Positions 49,094 to 59,482 of a stretch of DNA of 64,000 nt are shown one piece after another. The stretch covers positions 1 through 64,000 of the forward strand of contig CAVVGZ010000005.1 in assembly GCA_963747965.1 (NCBI GenBank), written 5' to 3'. Below the pieces are notes generated by a model. The model made no database searches and was not told where the DNA came from. It saw nothing but the letters and a program-made list of their open reading frames with translations. The position numbers and the translations under genes were made by a program. Positions within the stretch are counted from its first letter, which is position 1; each line of letters opens with the position of its first letter. The stretch comes from CAVVGZ01 sp963747965 (GTDB taxonomy: Bacteria > Chloroflexota > Anaerolineae > Anaerolineales > Anaerolineaceae).

Positions 49094-49610
49094 AATTTTC
49101 TCGATTCGGATTCAACCTTCAATCCTTGAGCATAAGAATTTGACTGAATAATACCCTGTCAGTTATAAAATAACGCTAATTATAGTGATTACATTCTCTG
49201 CGGATACCTGCCAGCAATGTGAAATTGAATCTGAAACTGCCGATAAGAGAACCGATTTTACCATTATCTATAATTGTAAGAAAATGACAATTTCTTATAA
49301 ATGTTCGTTTATTCCCGCAAAAGAATTTTAATGTTGTATGTATTAAGCATTTTCACTTTTATTAAGTGGGGTGATTGGATTATTAGTATTGGGAGGACAG
49401 CTATCCATATTCCACTACTGTGGTTTGGTGGCAGCAAGCCGTGGGTTGATTATTTAAAATCCGTCCTTACATGTTCGAAAGGAGGTTATTAATAATAAAA
49501 AGTATATGGATGGATCCGAGCCTGCGTATTTCCGGGAAAGATCCTCCATCCCGAACCATAATTTTTGGCTGACCACGGGAATTGACCAGCTTCTTTTTTT
49601 CGATGAGCTG
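49094..49610. other. Intergenic region, nothing supported
   Basis: AT-rich region of 517 bases. A 63-codon plus-strand frame at 49301-49492 has a hydrophobic, Ile/Trp-rich sequence but no ribosome-binding site; I do not call it. No hairpin or promoter stands out. Confidence 0.4.
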
Positions 49611-49859
49611 TCAGTTATTGAGGATTAATAAAGTATAGACGATACAAGAAATGATGACGACGATCCAGAACAAGGTTTTACGGATTTTGTGCCTGAAAAT
49701 TAACATTCCTGCCAATGCGCCATATGATCCACCAATGATGGTCAACCCTAAAAGCCAGTTTTCCGGGATACGCCATTGATTATTCCTGGCTTTGTATTTA
49801 TCAACGCCCCAGACTACAAATGTGATCAACATGATGGCGATAAAGTAATAGGTTAACAT
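49611..49859 (-). CDS. DUF1294 small membrane protein
   Basis: This 82-residue protein has three hydrophobic helices. The family pattern is visible: FVVWGVDKYKARNNQWRIPE near the first loop, then LLGLTIIGGSYGALAGMLIFRHKIRK. The function is unknown; relatives accompany RNA-binding or cold-shock domains, but here the protein is stand-alone. It follows the esterase gene with a 1-base overlap, so it is probably cotranscribed with the ATP-grasp and esterase genes. Confidence 0.85.
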   Translation of the reverse strand: MLTYYFIAIMLITFVVWGVDKYKARNNQWRIPENWLLGLTIIGGSYGALAGMLIFRHKIRKTLFWIVVIISCIVYTLLILNN

Positions 49860-50659
49860 TATTTCTCCTCTTCATGGAAAATGTTTTCTATATATTTGGC
49901 AGTTGATTGAACCTGGTCCTGGAATACCGGCATCAACTGGTTGAAGAAATACGGCAGCTGCTTCAGCCACCACGGCCAATCGTGATTGACATCTTGTCCC
50001 CAAAAATCCACCCAGGCCGGTACCCCCTTGATTTCCAGGATCTCTCTCAGCTGGGAAGCTTCCAGGCGCATTTCATCCTCCCAGGCACCCTGCCCGGCAC
50101 AGATGATGATCTGGCTCTGCCTGTACTGGTCCAGGTACCAGGGATCACTCAGCGAGGGTAAAAAGTCTAAAGGAGAATTGAAGTAGACCAGGTTATCCAT
50201 ATACCCGCCAATGAAGTATCCCAGGCTGAATAGACCACTAAGGCTGATCACGCCATCGAACTTATCCGGATGCCGGAAAAAGAAATTGGCAGAGTGGTAT
50301 CCCCCCATGCTTACTCCGGTGGTAACAGCCTTCAAATGAGGGTGGCGGTTTTGGATGAAAGGCATGACCTCATGAATGATATAGCCGTCATAGGATTCAT
50401 GGCGCACAGCCCGGTCATGGGGGTGGGCAGAGAAATTTGCCCAGGACTGGGAATCAATACTATCCACGGTATATAAGGTGATATCTCCCTCCTCAATGAA
50501 ACCTGCCACAGCGGCCACCATGCCCCTGTCTTCGAAGTCAAAGAAGCGCCCGGCCTGTGAGGGGAAAACCACCACAGGTTTACCAGCATGTCCGTAGACC
50601 TTCATTTCCATGTCCTGGTTAAGCCGTTCGCTGTACCATTTGTGGTATTCGATATTCAA
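49859..50659 (-). CDS. Esterase-family alpha/beta hydrolase
   Basis: This 266-residue protein of the PF00756 (EstA/FrsA-like) fold has the nucleophile elbow GVSMGGYHS (Gly-x-Ser-x-Gly-Gly), a middle block KFDGVISLSGLFSLGYFIGGY, and the catalytic His in VNHDWPWWLKQLPYF. The start is TTG 50659, directly after the ATP-grasp stop (1-base gap) with GAGAAGGCGG upstream; a longer frame to 50779 overlaps the ATP-grasp gene and is unlikely. The strict pairing with an ATP-grasp ligase suggests that both act on one small product, for example in making or cleaving an ester or amide. The substrate is unknown. Confidence 0.85.
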   Translation of the reverse strand: MNIEYHKWYSERLNQDMEMKVYGHAGKPVVVFPSQAGRFFDFEDRGMVAAVAGFIEEGDITLYTVDSIDSQSWANFSAHPHDRAVRHESYDGYIIHEVMPFIQNRHPHLKAVTTGVSMGGYHSANFFFRHPDKFDGVISLSGLFSLGYFIGGYMDNLVYFNSPLDFLPSLSDPWYLDQYRQSQIIICAGQGAWEDEMRLEASQLREILEIKGVPAWVDFWGQDVNHDWPWWLKQLPYFFNQLMPVFQDQVQSTAKYIENIFHEEEK

Positions 50660-50660
50660 T

Positions 50661-51824
50661 TCAGACCGCCTTCTCATGAATGAAAGATGCCATTTCTTGT
50701 ATACCTTCCAGGCTGGGGGACCGCACCACATAGCCGTAATTTCCCAGGGCTGGGGCAAAAATGCCTGAGATTGTCTCATGGTGCATCACAATCCCCTCGT
50801 ACCTGTTGATGATCTCCTCATGGGAGTGGACATAATTAAAATGGAATTTGCGTCCGATATAAGCACAGTGATAGGGGCGGGTGATGCTTGCTGAAAAGCG
50901 GTTATGCAGGATGATATTAGCCCATTCGTAATAAATATCGATGTCATTGGCAAAATTGAACATATCGGTCGTCAGTCCGCCGGGTGGGCGCATGTTGACT
51001 TCCAGCCCGACCAGCCGGTCGTCCGGGGTACGGAAGAATTCAAAATGGAAAAAACGTTTGCGGATGTTATACGCACGCACGATTCTGCGCCCAGCCTGTT
51101 CAAGATCGGATGGGATCTTACGAAGGGTGTAATAATATATGTCCCAATTTTCGTTTACAGTCTCCATGATGCCTTGGGAGTACTCCAGCGAAGAGAAGAA
51201 TACAATATCGCCGTTATGATCCGTCAGTCCGTCAAAGGTTTGCATACGGCCTTCAATAAATTTTTCCAGATAGTAGTCCACCGTTGGCGGTGTGGAAAGG
51301 AAAACATCCATTTGTTCCTGGTTGTCAAAGCGATAGGTTTGGGAAGCCCCGACCCCGATATCCGGCTTGGCTATCAAGGGAAAACCAACTTTCTGTGCAA
51401 ATTTTTTCCCGGCGGAAGCCGATTTTACCACTATACCGGGGGCTGTTTCTACGCCTGCTTTTTTATACATTAACTTCATGAGGGATTTGCGCTTGATGGC
51501 TGGCAGGCTTTCAAGGGTAATTCCTTCGATGTTGAAATCGGTCCTTAACCTGGCTTCGGTTTCCATCCAGTATTCGCTGTGGGAGTCAAGCCCGTTGATT
51601 TTGCCCCATTTGTAAGTGAGGTAACCCATAGCCTGAACCAGGTCATCGTAATTGTGCATGTTAGGTACATAATAGTACTCATTCAGGGCAGCCTTCAATT
51701 CAGGATGCAGATTGTCGTAAGGTTCATCGGCGATGCCCAGCACGTTTGCTCCAAGTGCCCGCAGGCTCCGGCAAAATTGGTAGTAATTGGGTGGAAAATG
51801 GGGCGAAAGAAAAACAAAGTTCAT
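50661..51824 (-). CDS. ATP-grasp ligase-like protein
   Basis: This 387-residue protein is of the carbamoyl-phosphate-synthase-like type. The N-terminal Rossmann domain (FVFLSPHFPPNYYQFCRSL) precedes the ATP-grasp fold: KRKSLMKLMYKKAGVETAPG, GFPLIAKPDIGVGASQTYRF (glycine-rich lid), YYLEKFIEGRMQTFDG, and LVGLEVNMRPPGG, where Glu-x-Asn binds magnesium. Such enzymes join a carboxylate to an amine or thiol with ATP. It is the first gene of the apparent three-gene operon with the esterase and DUF1294 protein. Confidence 0.88.
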   Translation of the reverse strand: MNFVFLSPHFPPNYYQFCRSLRALGANVLGIADEPYDNLHPELKAALNEYYYVPNMHNYDDLVQAMGYLTYKWGKINGLDSHSEYWMETEARLRTDFNIEGITLESLPAIKRKSLMKLMYKKAGVETAPGIVVKSASAGKKFAQKVGFPLIAKPDIGVGASQTYRFDNQEQMDVFLSTPPTVDYYLEKFIEGRMQTFDGLTDHNGDIVFFSSLEYSQGIMETVNENWDIYYYTLRKIPSDLEQAGRRIVRAYNIRKRFFHFEFFRTPDDRLVGLEVNMRPPGGLTTDMFNFANDIDIYYEWANIILHNRFSASITRPYHCAYIGRKFHFNYVHSHEEIINRYEGIVMHHETISGIFAPALGNYGYVVRSPSLEGIQEMASFIHEKAV

Positions 51825-52021
51825 TGACTGCCTCCCAGCATAATTTTATATGTTATCGGGGATGAGGGGATTCGTCAATAGAATGTTGAGGTTTACCGGG
51901 GATTATTTTCCCGGGAAAATGCACTTATGGGCGGTATACCGGAAGATTAGCCAGTTTTAGCAACAGTATTATTTACTGGCCTGGCATTGGATGAACTTCC
52001 GCCATAAGTCTAATTTACCGA

Positions 52022-52872
52022 TTAAACCTGCATAGCGTTTTGAATGAGGCTTTCTTCAAACAAGCCTACCTTGCCATCGGCAGCGTAGGCGTATACAGCA
52101 GCGGTAAAGATACCGCTGAGCGTCGATTGGACCAGGTTCAGTCCAATCACAAAAAGCAGAAGCACTATACCCAGGACTGATACCGGGAATGTAACTATCC
52201 AGTAATAGGGAAATACCCACACCCAGCCCGGCCAGCAGCAAAGTACCGAAAATGGCAATCAGACCGAAGGCAAGACCAATGGTGATGGTTCCGGCGATTT
52301 GTTCACCCCAACTACGCTTTAACAGTTCCCAGCTCCGTTGAACGGCTTTGACCGGACCCAATCCTTCCACCGCAAGTACCGGAACAACCAAAAAGGTAAC
52401 GATATTCCAGGCAGCTCCAAAGAGGGAACTGGCAAGTGTACCAAATCCTCTACCTCCCCGTCTGGATTGGTCTGTGAGCATATGCAGCAGGATACCTACC
52501 GTGGCTGAAAGCAGCGCCCAACCCAGGATAGGACCCAGGTGTGAATAAGCAATCCGGAAACCATCTTTCACCGTTGGATCCCCGCCCCGCAGGCGGATCA
52601 TCACAGCCCCAACCAGGGCAGTGTTGCAGAAAAAGACCACTGAATACTGTGCCAGGTAAAATAGGAAGAGGATAACATAACCAAACAGCGGGATTCCAGT
52701 CTCAGCAAAGCTGTCCATAAAATTGCCCAACAATGCGGGAAGGATAAATCCAATCGTTACAATGATGACTACGATGGAGGAGATGATGGGAAAGATCATC
52801 AACTCCTTGTCTTTTTTTTAATACTTCCAGACTGGCTAAAGCTATTGCCCAGCTGCGCCGAATGCGTTCCAT
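52022..52872 (-). CDS. DUF6159 family membrane protein, two frameshifts
   Basis: The protein is about 280 residues. It begins at ATG 52872 (AAAGGAG upstream) with MERIRRSWAIALASLEVLKK. The frame slips in the A8 run after this and continues with IFPIISSIVVIIVTIGFILP. About six membrane helices follow, with the conserved-looking VKAVQRSWELLKRSWGEQIAG in the cytoplasmic loop. A second slip lies near 52230. The last part ends in SGIFTAAVYAYAADGKVGLF, the family's usual C-terminus. It resembles glycerophosphoryl-diester phosphodiesterase membrane-domain proteins in layout. Function unknown. Confidence 0.75.
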
Positions 52873-53320
52873 AGGACGACTCCTTTCAAATGAATGATCA
52901 TAATGAAGGGATATTGAAAGAACTGCGGGAATAAGAAGCTTACATCATTATGTTATTACAAATTTTGGCCAAATACAATATGGAGGGATGAGACAGGGAT
53001 ATTCCATGGTTTGATGAGGGTTTGAAAAATGTCCGAGAATGATCCCATGAGCATTGAACGAAAACCTGGCATAGGGAGATTTTCGAAGTGTACTGCGGTG
53101 GTATACTACATCGGAAAAACACTACTAGATTCCACTACGGGGAGAAGATAATTTGAATATTCTACTCATCAATTGCGGAAATTCCTCCATGGGGTTTAAG
53201 GTGTTCAAGATGGATGCAGGGAAAAAAATGCCAGGATCAAGGTTAAACTTATATTCCAAAACTGTTTTAAGACTAATATCACCTTGATGAATGGACGAAT
53301 CCTCGAGAGAGAACTGAATT
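52873..53320. other. Intergenic region between divergent genes
   Basis: These 448 bases must contain the promoters of the DUF6159 gene (minus) and the MFS gene (plus). TACTGCGGTGGTATACTAC at 53090-53108 contains a TATACT word. The short frames have no support. Confidence 0.35.
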
Positions 53321-54563
53321 ATGTCAGAAACCACAGCGCCATCAAGTGAAAGCCAGCGCATAAAGAACCTGCCTCGCAACGTGTGGGCGGTTGGCTTCAC
53401 CAGCCTACTCATGGATATTTCCAGTGAAATGGTCGTATATTTAATCCCATTATTCCTCTCCAATGTTTTAGGGGTGCAGACCAGCATCATCGGTTTTATT
53501 GACGGGATCGCCGAGGCTACAGCCAGCATCCTCAAATTGTTTTCCGGGTGGTTTTCCGATAGGATGGGTGGTCGTAAGTGGCTGGCAGTGGCAGGGTATG
53601 GGCTTTCAGCTGTCGTTAAGCCTTTTTATTATTTCGCACAAAGCTGGGGGATGATAGCCGGGGTGCGCTGGGCTGACCGCATCGGAAAAGGGATTCGAAC
53701 GGCACCCCGTGATGCCCTGGTGGCTGATTCAACCAGGAAGGAAATGCGCGGCCTGGCATTTGGTTTCCACCGTGCCATGGACACCGTCGGTGCAATGATC
53801 GGGCTGCTGATTGCCACCCTGGTGGTCTGGCGCGTACAGGCTAACAGCCTGGATTTATCGCGATCTACCTTCCAGATAATCGTCTTGATCAGCATGATCC
53901 CGGCATTCCTGGCTGTTTTTTGTCTGGCAATTGGTGCGAAGGATGTCCCTGTTTCTGGCCAGCGGAATGCACCGAAATTCTCCCTGAAGAATATGGGAAA
54001 ACCCTTCTCAATTTTCCTGGTGATTGTGAGCATCTTTACCCTGGGAAATTCTTCAGACAGCTTCCTGGTTCTCCGGGCTCAAAACCTGGGATTATCTGTT
54101 ACCGGTATAATGATCATGGTGGCGGTCTTTAACCTGGTATATGCAGCTGTCTCCACACCGGCCGGATCACTCTCGGACCGAATTGGTAGAAGACGGCTGA
54201 TTGTTGGCGGATGGCTGGTTTACGCCGTGATTTACCTGGGTTTTGCGGTTGCCAACGCATACCTGGCAGGTTTGGCTGCTTTATGCTGCATATGGGCTAT
54301 ATTATGGATTGGCTTATGGATCAGCAAATGCCCTGGTAGCAGACCTGGTTCCAGAAAATATTCGCGGGACTGCCTATGGAACATACCATGCGGTGATCGG
54401 TTTGCTGGCATTCCCGGCATCATTGATTGCGGGAATCTTATGGGAAGGCGCCTTCGGATGGGAAGGTTTTGGCCCATCGGCACCTTTCCTGTTTGGCGGA
54501 CTGTTAGCCCTGACAGCGGCGTTATTAATGATTTTCTGGATGCCAAAGACTACCATACAATAG
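53321..54563 (+). CDS. MFS transporter, one frameshift
   Basis: The protein is about 413 residues with 12 predicted hydrophobic segments. NVWAVGFTSLLMDISSEMVVYLIPLFL at the start and the loop 2-3 motif SGWFSDRMGGRKW identify the major facilitator superfamily. RIGKGIRTAPRDALVADSTRKEMRG is a conserved block of a bacterial drug/unknown-substrate subgroup. The frame slips near 54280 and the second frame continues LLYAAYGLYYGLAYG to the stop at 54563. No substrate clue exists nearby. Confidence 0.85.
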
Positions 54564-54600
54564 TCCACGTAATAGATTTCAATCTGTTTACAAACCAGAC

Positions 54601-55142
54601 CTCTTACGGGCAGACCAGCAGCGTAAACGCTTGACCGCCGATATCACCCACGACCTGGGTACGCCGCTGCAGCTCATCCCTGGTTTCGTGGAGATGTTGG
54701 AAGGCGGGGAGGTTGAGCTGACCGGGGAGCGTATCGAGATTATCAAGACGGAGATTGACCGCCTGCGCAGCCTGGTTGGAGATCTGACCACATTGAGCCA
54801 GGTGGAGGCGGGGTGGCTGGATATTCAGCTTTACCCGCTTGAACCTGCGGTATGGATGGAGCAGGTCAACTCTACCTGCCAGCCGATTGCATCCCTGCAG
54901 GGGGTTGAGATTTTGCCTGAGGCTGAGCACTCAACCCCGTTGATCCTGGTGGATGAGGGCCGCATACTGCAAGCGCTGAAAAACCCGGTTGAGAATGCCC
55001 TGCGATATACGCCGAAAGGGGGGAGAAAATTTGGTCCAATGATTGGTGAAAAATACACCTTTTGGTGAGTGACAATGGCTCCGGGATAGATGCGAAAGAT
55101 CTGCCTTATGTTTCTCCCAAAATCATCCCAGCTATTGCATAA
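54601..55142 (+). pseudogene. Truncated histidine kinase
   Basis: This begins without a proper start just after the MFS gene. It shows a HisKA domain (RKRLTADITHDLGTPLQLI, H-box His in ITHDLGTP) and part of a HATPase domain: ENALRYTPKGG (N box) and, after a one-base slip near 55030, VSDNGSGIDAKDLPYV (G1). The sensor region, the G2 box and the C-terminus are missing. It is a relic of a kinase rather than a working one. No response regulator is adjacent. Confidence 0.65.
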
Positions 55143-55394
55143 ATGATCCCGAACTGTGGCCCCGGCACCTTTGCGGGTTGCTATTTACCTGGATAATAAT
55201 TCTTGCCGGTTGGATTTCCTCATCCTTTTCCCGGTTGGCAGGATTGGCCAGGATGGATTCGACGACTGAAAGGATATCCATTTTATCGCTTAGGACATGT
55301 CTTAATAAATGTGCTGCCAAAGTCGCTGGTCAAATGGCGGTACAGTTGAATTGTTTCGCACCCTGGATATAAAGATCAGGTGGATAGGGATTTG

Positions 55395-55683
55395 AAGTGA
55401 TGGACAACAACCGGAAGAGATATTATCGATTCTGCAGGGGCAACCCTCCGAGGCGGAGCTGGTCTCTTTTTGGGGCATGGCTGCGATTTTTGTCCCACTG
55501 AGCAAAGTGAATGGGATTATCCGGGGCAGACTCCGTTGGTTGGAGGCAAACCCCTGCATTATGATCAACATAGATCCGGATAAGTTGGATTGCCTCAAGA
55601 GAGAAGTCGAACCTACGTATACTCCAAAGACCGGTAACGGCGGATTTTTATTCCACCAATCAGGATTTTCAGGGTATAAATAG
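55395..55683 (+). pseudogene. Unrecognised open frame, broken 5' end
   Basis: From 55395 the frame reads SDGQQPEEILSILQGQ, then AELVSFWGMAAIFVPLSKVNG, and stops at 55683, five bases before the next gene. A coherent piece in another frame just upstream (GGTVELFRTLDIKIRWIG) suggests that a slip separates the two. Family and function are unknown. Confidence 0.3.
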
Positions 55684-55687
55684 GGGT

Positions 55688-57331
55688 ATGGACCAGGTTC
55701 AGAAACGGACATTCACGCTTCTCCTGCTGACCGGTGTACTGGTATTCATCCTGTTTATCTTCCCAAATTTCACGGGTGCCAAGGATGCGGTGATGCTTTC
55801 CATCTTTGAGGTGGATGAGTATGCCCAGTACCCGCATATCCTGCGTATGCTCACTCCGGGTGACACGCTTTACCAGAGCTTACGAAATTTTTTGCTCTAC
55901 CTGCATTACTACTACGGGTATCCATTCTACTTTCTCTCGGCAGTATCGATATTACCCATTAAATGGATTTCAGGATCTGATTGGGCGCTGCAGACACCCT
56001 TGATCGTGCTCGTGCTGCGGCAGATGCTGAGTGTCCTTCCTGCGCTGCTGGCTGTGGGAGTACTGACATACTGCCAGACCGGATTCCGGTCACTCTGGCG
56101 GTCGCTGCTTTTATTTTTATTCCTGCTGATCATCCCGGGAATGGTGTCCAACAACCTGTGGTGGCACCCGGATGCCCTGGCTTTACTATTTGTTGCACTC
56201 ACATTTTTCTTCCTGCAGCGGGATGATATGCGCTTCGGGCGCAATTTCCTGCTGGCAGCTGCAGCATGCGGCCTGGCGGTCAGCGCCAAGCACCAGGGAT
56301 TGTTTTTCTACCTGGCTGTTCCGGTTTATATTATCTGGGGTGCAGTGGGGCGCAGGTTGATATGGTGGAAGGTACCTCTGATGGGGCTTATTTTTATGGC
56401 AGTTATGGCTGGAGCTGTGCTACTGACCAACCCGCTCCTCCTGCTGCCGCAGGAACGCGCTGAGATCCTTGCCACCCAGGTAAACAACCTGCAAACCCTG
56501 GCCAGCGGATTTGTTTTCAAAAATGCCCAGCCCTATTTTGCATGGAACCGTTACCCGGATGATTTCCGTATCCATTACGGCGAATTAGCATTTATCCTGC
56601 TGGCTCTGGTAGCGCTGGTTTTGGGCATGCGCAATCCGCGCACGCGTGTTCTAAATGTAATGATATTGTTATGGACCATTCCATTAATCTATTCCATAAA
56701 TTTCGCGGCTACACGGCGCACCCATTATTTTTTGCCGGTGATCCTGCCCTTATTTTCGTCCCTGCACAGCCTGTTTCCCGAACGCTGGAGGCTGGATAAT
56801 CCGTTGGAAAATGGGCTGATCCGCAGCGAACGGGCACGCCGTGGATTGATCCTAGCTGCCCTGGCGGGGATGCTTATCCAGGCAATAATTTTCTCCAACG
56901 CCGATATTCAAATGGTCACACGGTATTTATACCGCGAGCAGACGTCTCCTTCACTTGCATTTTATGAAAATCTATCTTCCAAGATATTGAAATCCTTTGA
57001 GGAAGACAGGCTCGTTATTTACCGCGACTGGCACATGTACGTTCCCCCTGGCCACCCCGGCTGGAGAGTAGAAATGAACTGGGAACTGGCCTCCTATGAA
57101 TTAATGGCAGACTTGGTGCCGGATGTGATCCTCCTGGAACGGGCAAATTTGGAGATGGTGACCCAACCCGGAGCACTGGAAGAAGCAGCCAGGCCGGATG
57201 ATATGGGCGCCTGGCAGCGGTTTTATGGAGATGCCAGTGCAGACAAGCTGCCCGGTTATGAAATGGTCTATTCAGATCATTTCGGGCTGGCATTTCTCAG
57301 GTCCGATCTGGAACATAGGTTACTCCCGTAA
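55688..57331 (+). CDS. Polytopic membrane protein, GT-C glycosyltransferase-like
   Basis: The protein has 547 residues with about nine to ten membrane helices. The first segment is followed by an acidic loop motif (FEVDEYAQYP, about 40-50), which resembles the Asp/Glu pair near the start of GT-C enzymes (GT39/GT83 type). After the helices a soluble C-terminal part (about 405-547) contains YRDWHMYVPPGHPGWRVEMNW and LVPDVILLERANLEMV. A lipid-linked sugar donor is expected for the family, but the acceptor is unknown. The gene is intact and alone. Confidence 0.7.
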   Translation: MDQVQKRTFTLLLLTGVLVFILFIFPNFTGAKDAVMLSIFEVDEYAQYPHILRMLTPGDTLYQSLRNFLLYLHYYYGYPFYFLSAVSILPIKWISGSDWALQTPLIVLVLRQMLSVLPALLAVGVLTYCQTGFRSLWRSLLLFLFLLIIPGMVSNNLWWHPDALALLFVALTFFFLQRDDMRFGRNFLLAAAACGLAVSAKHQGLFFYLAVPVYIIWGAVGRRLIWWKVPLMGLIFMAVMAGAVLLTNPLLLLPQERAEILATQVNNLQTLASGFVFKNAQPYFAWNRYPDDFRIHYGELAFILLALVALVLGMRNPRTRVLNVMILLWTIPLIYSINFAATRRTHYFLPVILPLFSSLHSLFPERWRLDNPLENGLIRSERARRGLILAALAGMLIQAIIFSNADIQMVTRYLYREQTSPSLAFYENLSSKILKSFEEDRLVIYRDWHMYVPPGHPGWRVEMNWELASYELMADLVPDVILLERANLEMVTQPGALEEAARPDDMGAWQRFYGDASADKLPGYEMVYSDHFGLAFLRSDLEHRLLP

Positions 57332-57639
57332 TCCGGACCTTTCAAGTATTGCCAGGGCTATTGGTTTCGTAAAAAATAACCCTCCTGGGTGTTCTAAAAA
57401 ATCTGTAATATTCAGCGAAAATGATTCTTCTCCAGATTTTCTCAATGAACCGTGTGGATTACAGGCTGCCTGCCATTCTCCAGAAAATTGATTTGTTTTT
57501 TGAGGTAGATATTGGAGATAAAATAAACGACAATCCATTCTCTAATATATTAAATTCATGGAACGAATCCCGCAGCACTGGTTTTCTGGCCAAAGTACCT
57601 GCCCAAATTTTCCATTTTATTATACAGGCAGGTTGAACC
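57332..57639 (+). other. Leader region of the ABC-F gene
   Basis: This is 308 bases. A 72-codon plus-strand frame (57421-57636) ends three bases before the ABC-F start and has no motif. ABC-F genes are often controlled by short upstream frames, so it may be a leader, but no ribosome-binding site or attenuator stem is clear. Confidence 0.3.
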
Positions 57640-59277
57640 ATGCTAACCCTTAATAATATTAGCAAATCCTATGGCATTGAAACAGTCCTAAAGGATATCC
57701 GCTTTACCGTCAATCCTGGCGAACGGGTTGGGTTGGTTGGACCCAACGGCAGCGGAAAATCGACCCTGCTGCGGATTATTGCCGGGTGTGAGATCCCTGA
57801 TTCAGGGACGGTAGTGTTCAATCCATCGGATTTGCGCATGGGATATTTGCCTCAGGGAATGGTAGCAGTCGAGGGTCAAAACCTGGGAAGCTACCTGGCG
57901 GGAGGAAATGGTGACCTGGTGGATTTGAACCAGTCCCTTGAAGAACTTGCCGGAAAAATTGCAGGAAAGCCGTATGACTCCGGTTTGCAGGAAGAATATG
58001 ACCGTGTACTGGCAGCCCTGCAGGACACCATAAATCAGATGGTCGGGATTAGCCGATTTCTGAAAGCGACGGGACTGGAGCAATTCCCCCTTGATACGAC
58101 GGTCAGCACTCTCAGCGGCGGGCAGAAAACCCGGTTGGCGCTGGCTAGATTACTGGCCTCCCAACCGCAGCTGCTGCTGCTTGATGAGCCAACCAACCAC
58201 CTGGATATCGCCATGCTGGAATGGCTGGAAGATTGGCTGTTAAATTTTCGAGGAGGAGTTCTGGTGGTTTCTCATGACAGAGCAATCCTTGATACCATTT
58301 GTACTGGAATCGTTGAGCTGAATCCGGTAACGCATAATGCCCGCAGCTTTGCAGGAGGATACAGTGACTATCTTGTCCAGAAACAGGGTGAACTTGAGAA
58401 GATGCACCAGGATTATTCTGACCAGCAGGAAGAAATCGCCCGGCTTAGAAGAGCAGCAGCGCATATGCGTGGACTTGCAATATTTCGCAAGGGGGGCAAA
58501 GCCGATGCTGGGGATAAATTTGCCCGCGGCTTTTTCGGGGACCGTTCACGTGGCACAATCGGGCGGGCTCGCAATATTGAAACAAGGCTCAATACCCTGT
58601 TGAATGAGGAAAGATTGCAAAAACCCCGCCAGTCCTGGCAAATGCGTGTCGATTTCGGGGGGATTCCGGAGAGTGGGAAGATCGTATTATCCCTTGAGGA
58701 CCTTAGTGTGGGGTATGGGAATAACATTTTGCTGCAGGCTGTAAACCTGACCCTGATATATAAATGGCGCGTGGTGCTGGTTGGTGAAAACGGATGTGGA
58801 AAAACCAGCCTGCTGCGGACCATTACCGGGGAAATACCAGCCCTCAATGGAAATTTCAGGCTGGGCTCCAATGTACGACCCGGATATATGGCACAGGAAC
58901 AGGAGGACCTTAACCCTGCATTGACCGTGATGCAAACGGCTGCACAGTACCGCTCCCAATCGGATACAGATGTGCGCGCCTTTCTGCATAAATTTCTGTT
59001 CAGCGGAGATGATGTCTTTGTTCCGGTAGGCAGCCTCTCCTATGGCGAGCGAGCCCGCCTTTCACTGGCCTGCCTGGTGGCACGCGGCTGCAATTTATTG
59101 CTGCTGGATGAGCCCATTAATCACCTGGACATACCCTCCAGGGTGCGTTTTGAGCAGGCACTTAGGAGCTTTGACGGCAGTATTCTGGCAGTGGTACATG
59201 ACCGGTATTTTATCTCCGGATTTGCCACCCATCTTTGGGAGATTGTGGAGGGAACCATTCGCTCGAGAGAGTTTTAA
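57640..59277 (+). CDS. ABC-F family ATPase (ribosome-associated)
   Basis: The protein has 545 residues and two ABC domains in one chain without membrane segments. Walker A motifs are GPNGSGKST (near residue 36) and GENGCGKTS. The signatures are LSGGQKTRLALARLL and LSYGERARLSLACLV, and the Walker B sequences LLLDEPTNHLDI and LLLDEPINHLDIP carry the usual catalytic Glu. The inter-domain linker (about 245-310) is charged and helical. ABC-F proteins bind the ribosomal E site and protect against antibiotics or restart stalled ribosomes; the subtype cannot be told from here. It is intact, with a good start at ATG 57640. Confidence 0.92.
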   Translation: MLTLNNISKSYGIETVLKDIRFTVNPGERVGLVGPNGSGKSTLLRIIAGCEIPDSGTVVFNPSDLRMGYLPQGMVAVEGQNLGSYLAGGNGDLVDLNQSLEELAGKIAGKPYDSGLQEEYDRVLAALQDTINQMVGISRFLKATGLEQFPLDTTVSTLSGGQKTRLALARLLASQPQLLLLDEPTNHLDIAMLEWLEDWLLNFRGGVLVVSHDRAILDTICTGIVELNPVTHNARSFAGGYSDYLVQKQGELEKMHQDYSDQQEEIARLRRAAAHMRGLAIFRKGGKADAGDKFARGFFGDRSRGTIGRARNIETRLNTLLNEERLQKPRQSWQMRVDFGGIPESGKIVLSLEDLSVGYGNNILLQAVNLTLIYKWRVVLVGENGCGKTSLLRTITGEIPALNGNFRLGSNVRPGYMAQEQEDLNPALTVMQTAAQYRSQSDTDVRAFLHKFLFSGDDVFVPVGSLSYGERARLSLACLVARGCNLLLLDEPINHLDIPSRVRFEQALRSFDGSILAVVHDRYFISGFATHLWEIVEGTIRSREF

Positions 59278-59482
59278 AGACCACCGCTAAATGTCTTTCT
59301 GCCTGCTGTCCGGTTTCAATCCAGCTGATTTTAATGGTTTCAAATCTGCTCATTTCCCGCTGTTGGCCATCAATCAAGAATCCTGAACCTAAGAAGTGGC
59401 AATTAATTTGCAATATTTTTTTATATAGAAATTGAATAAATTCCCTTTCCAAATTTCCTTACCCCGCTGTTTTTTTTGGGAT

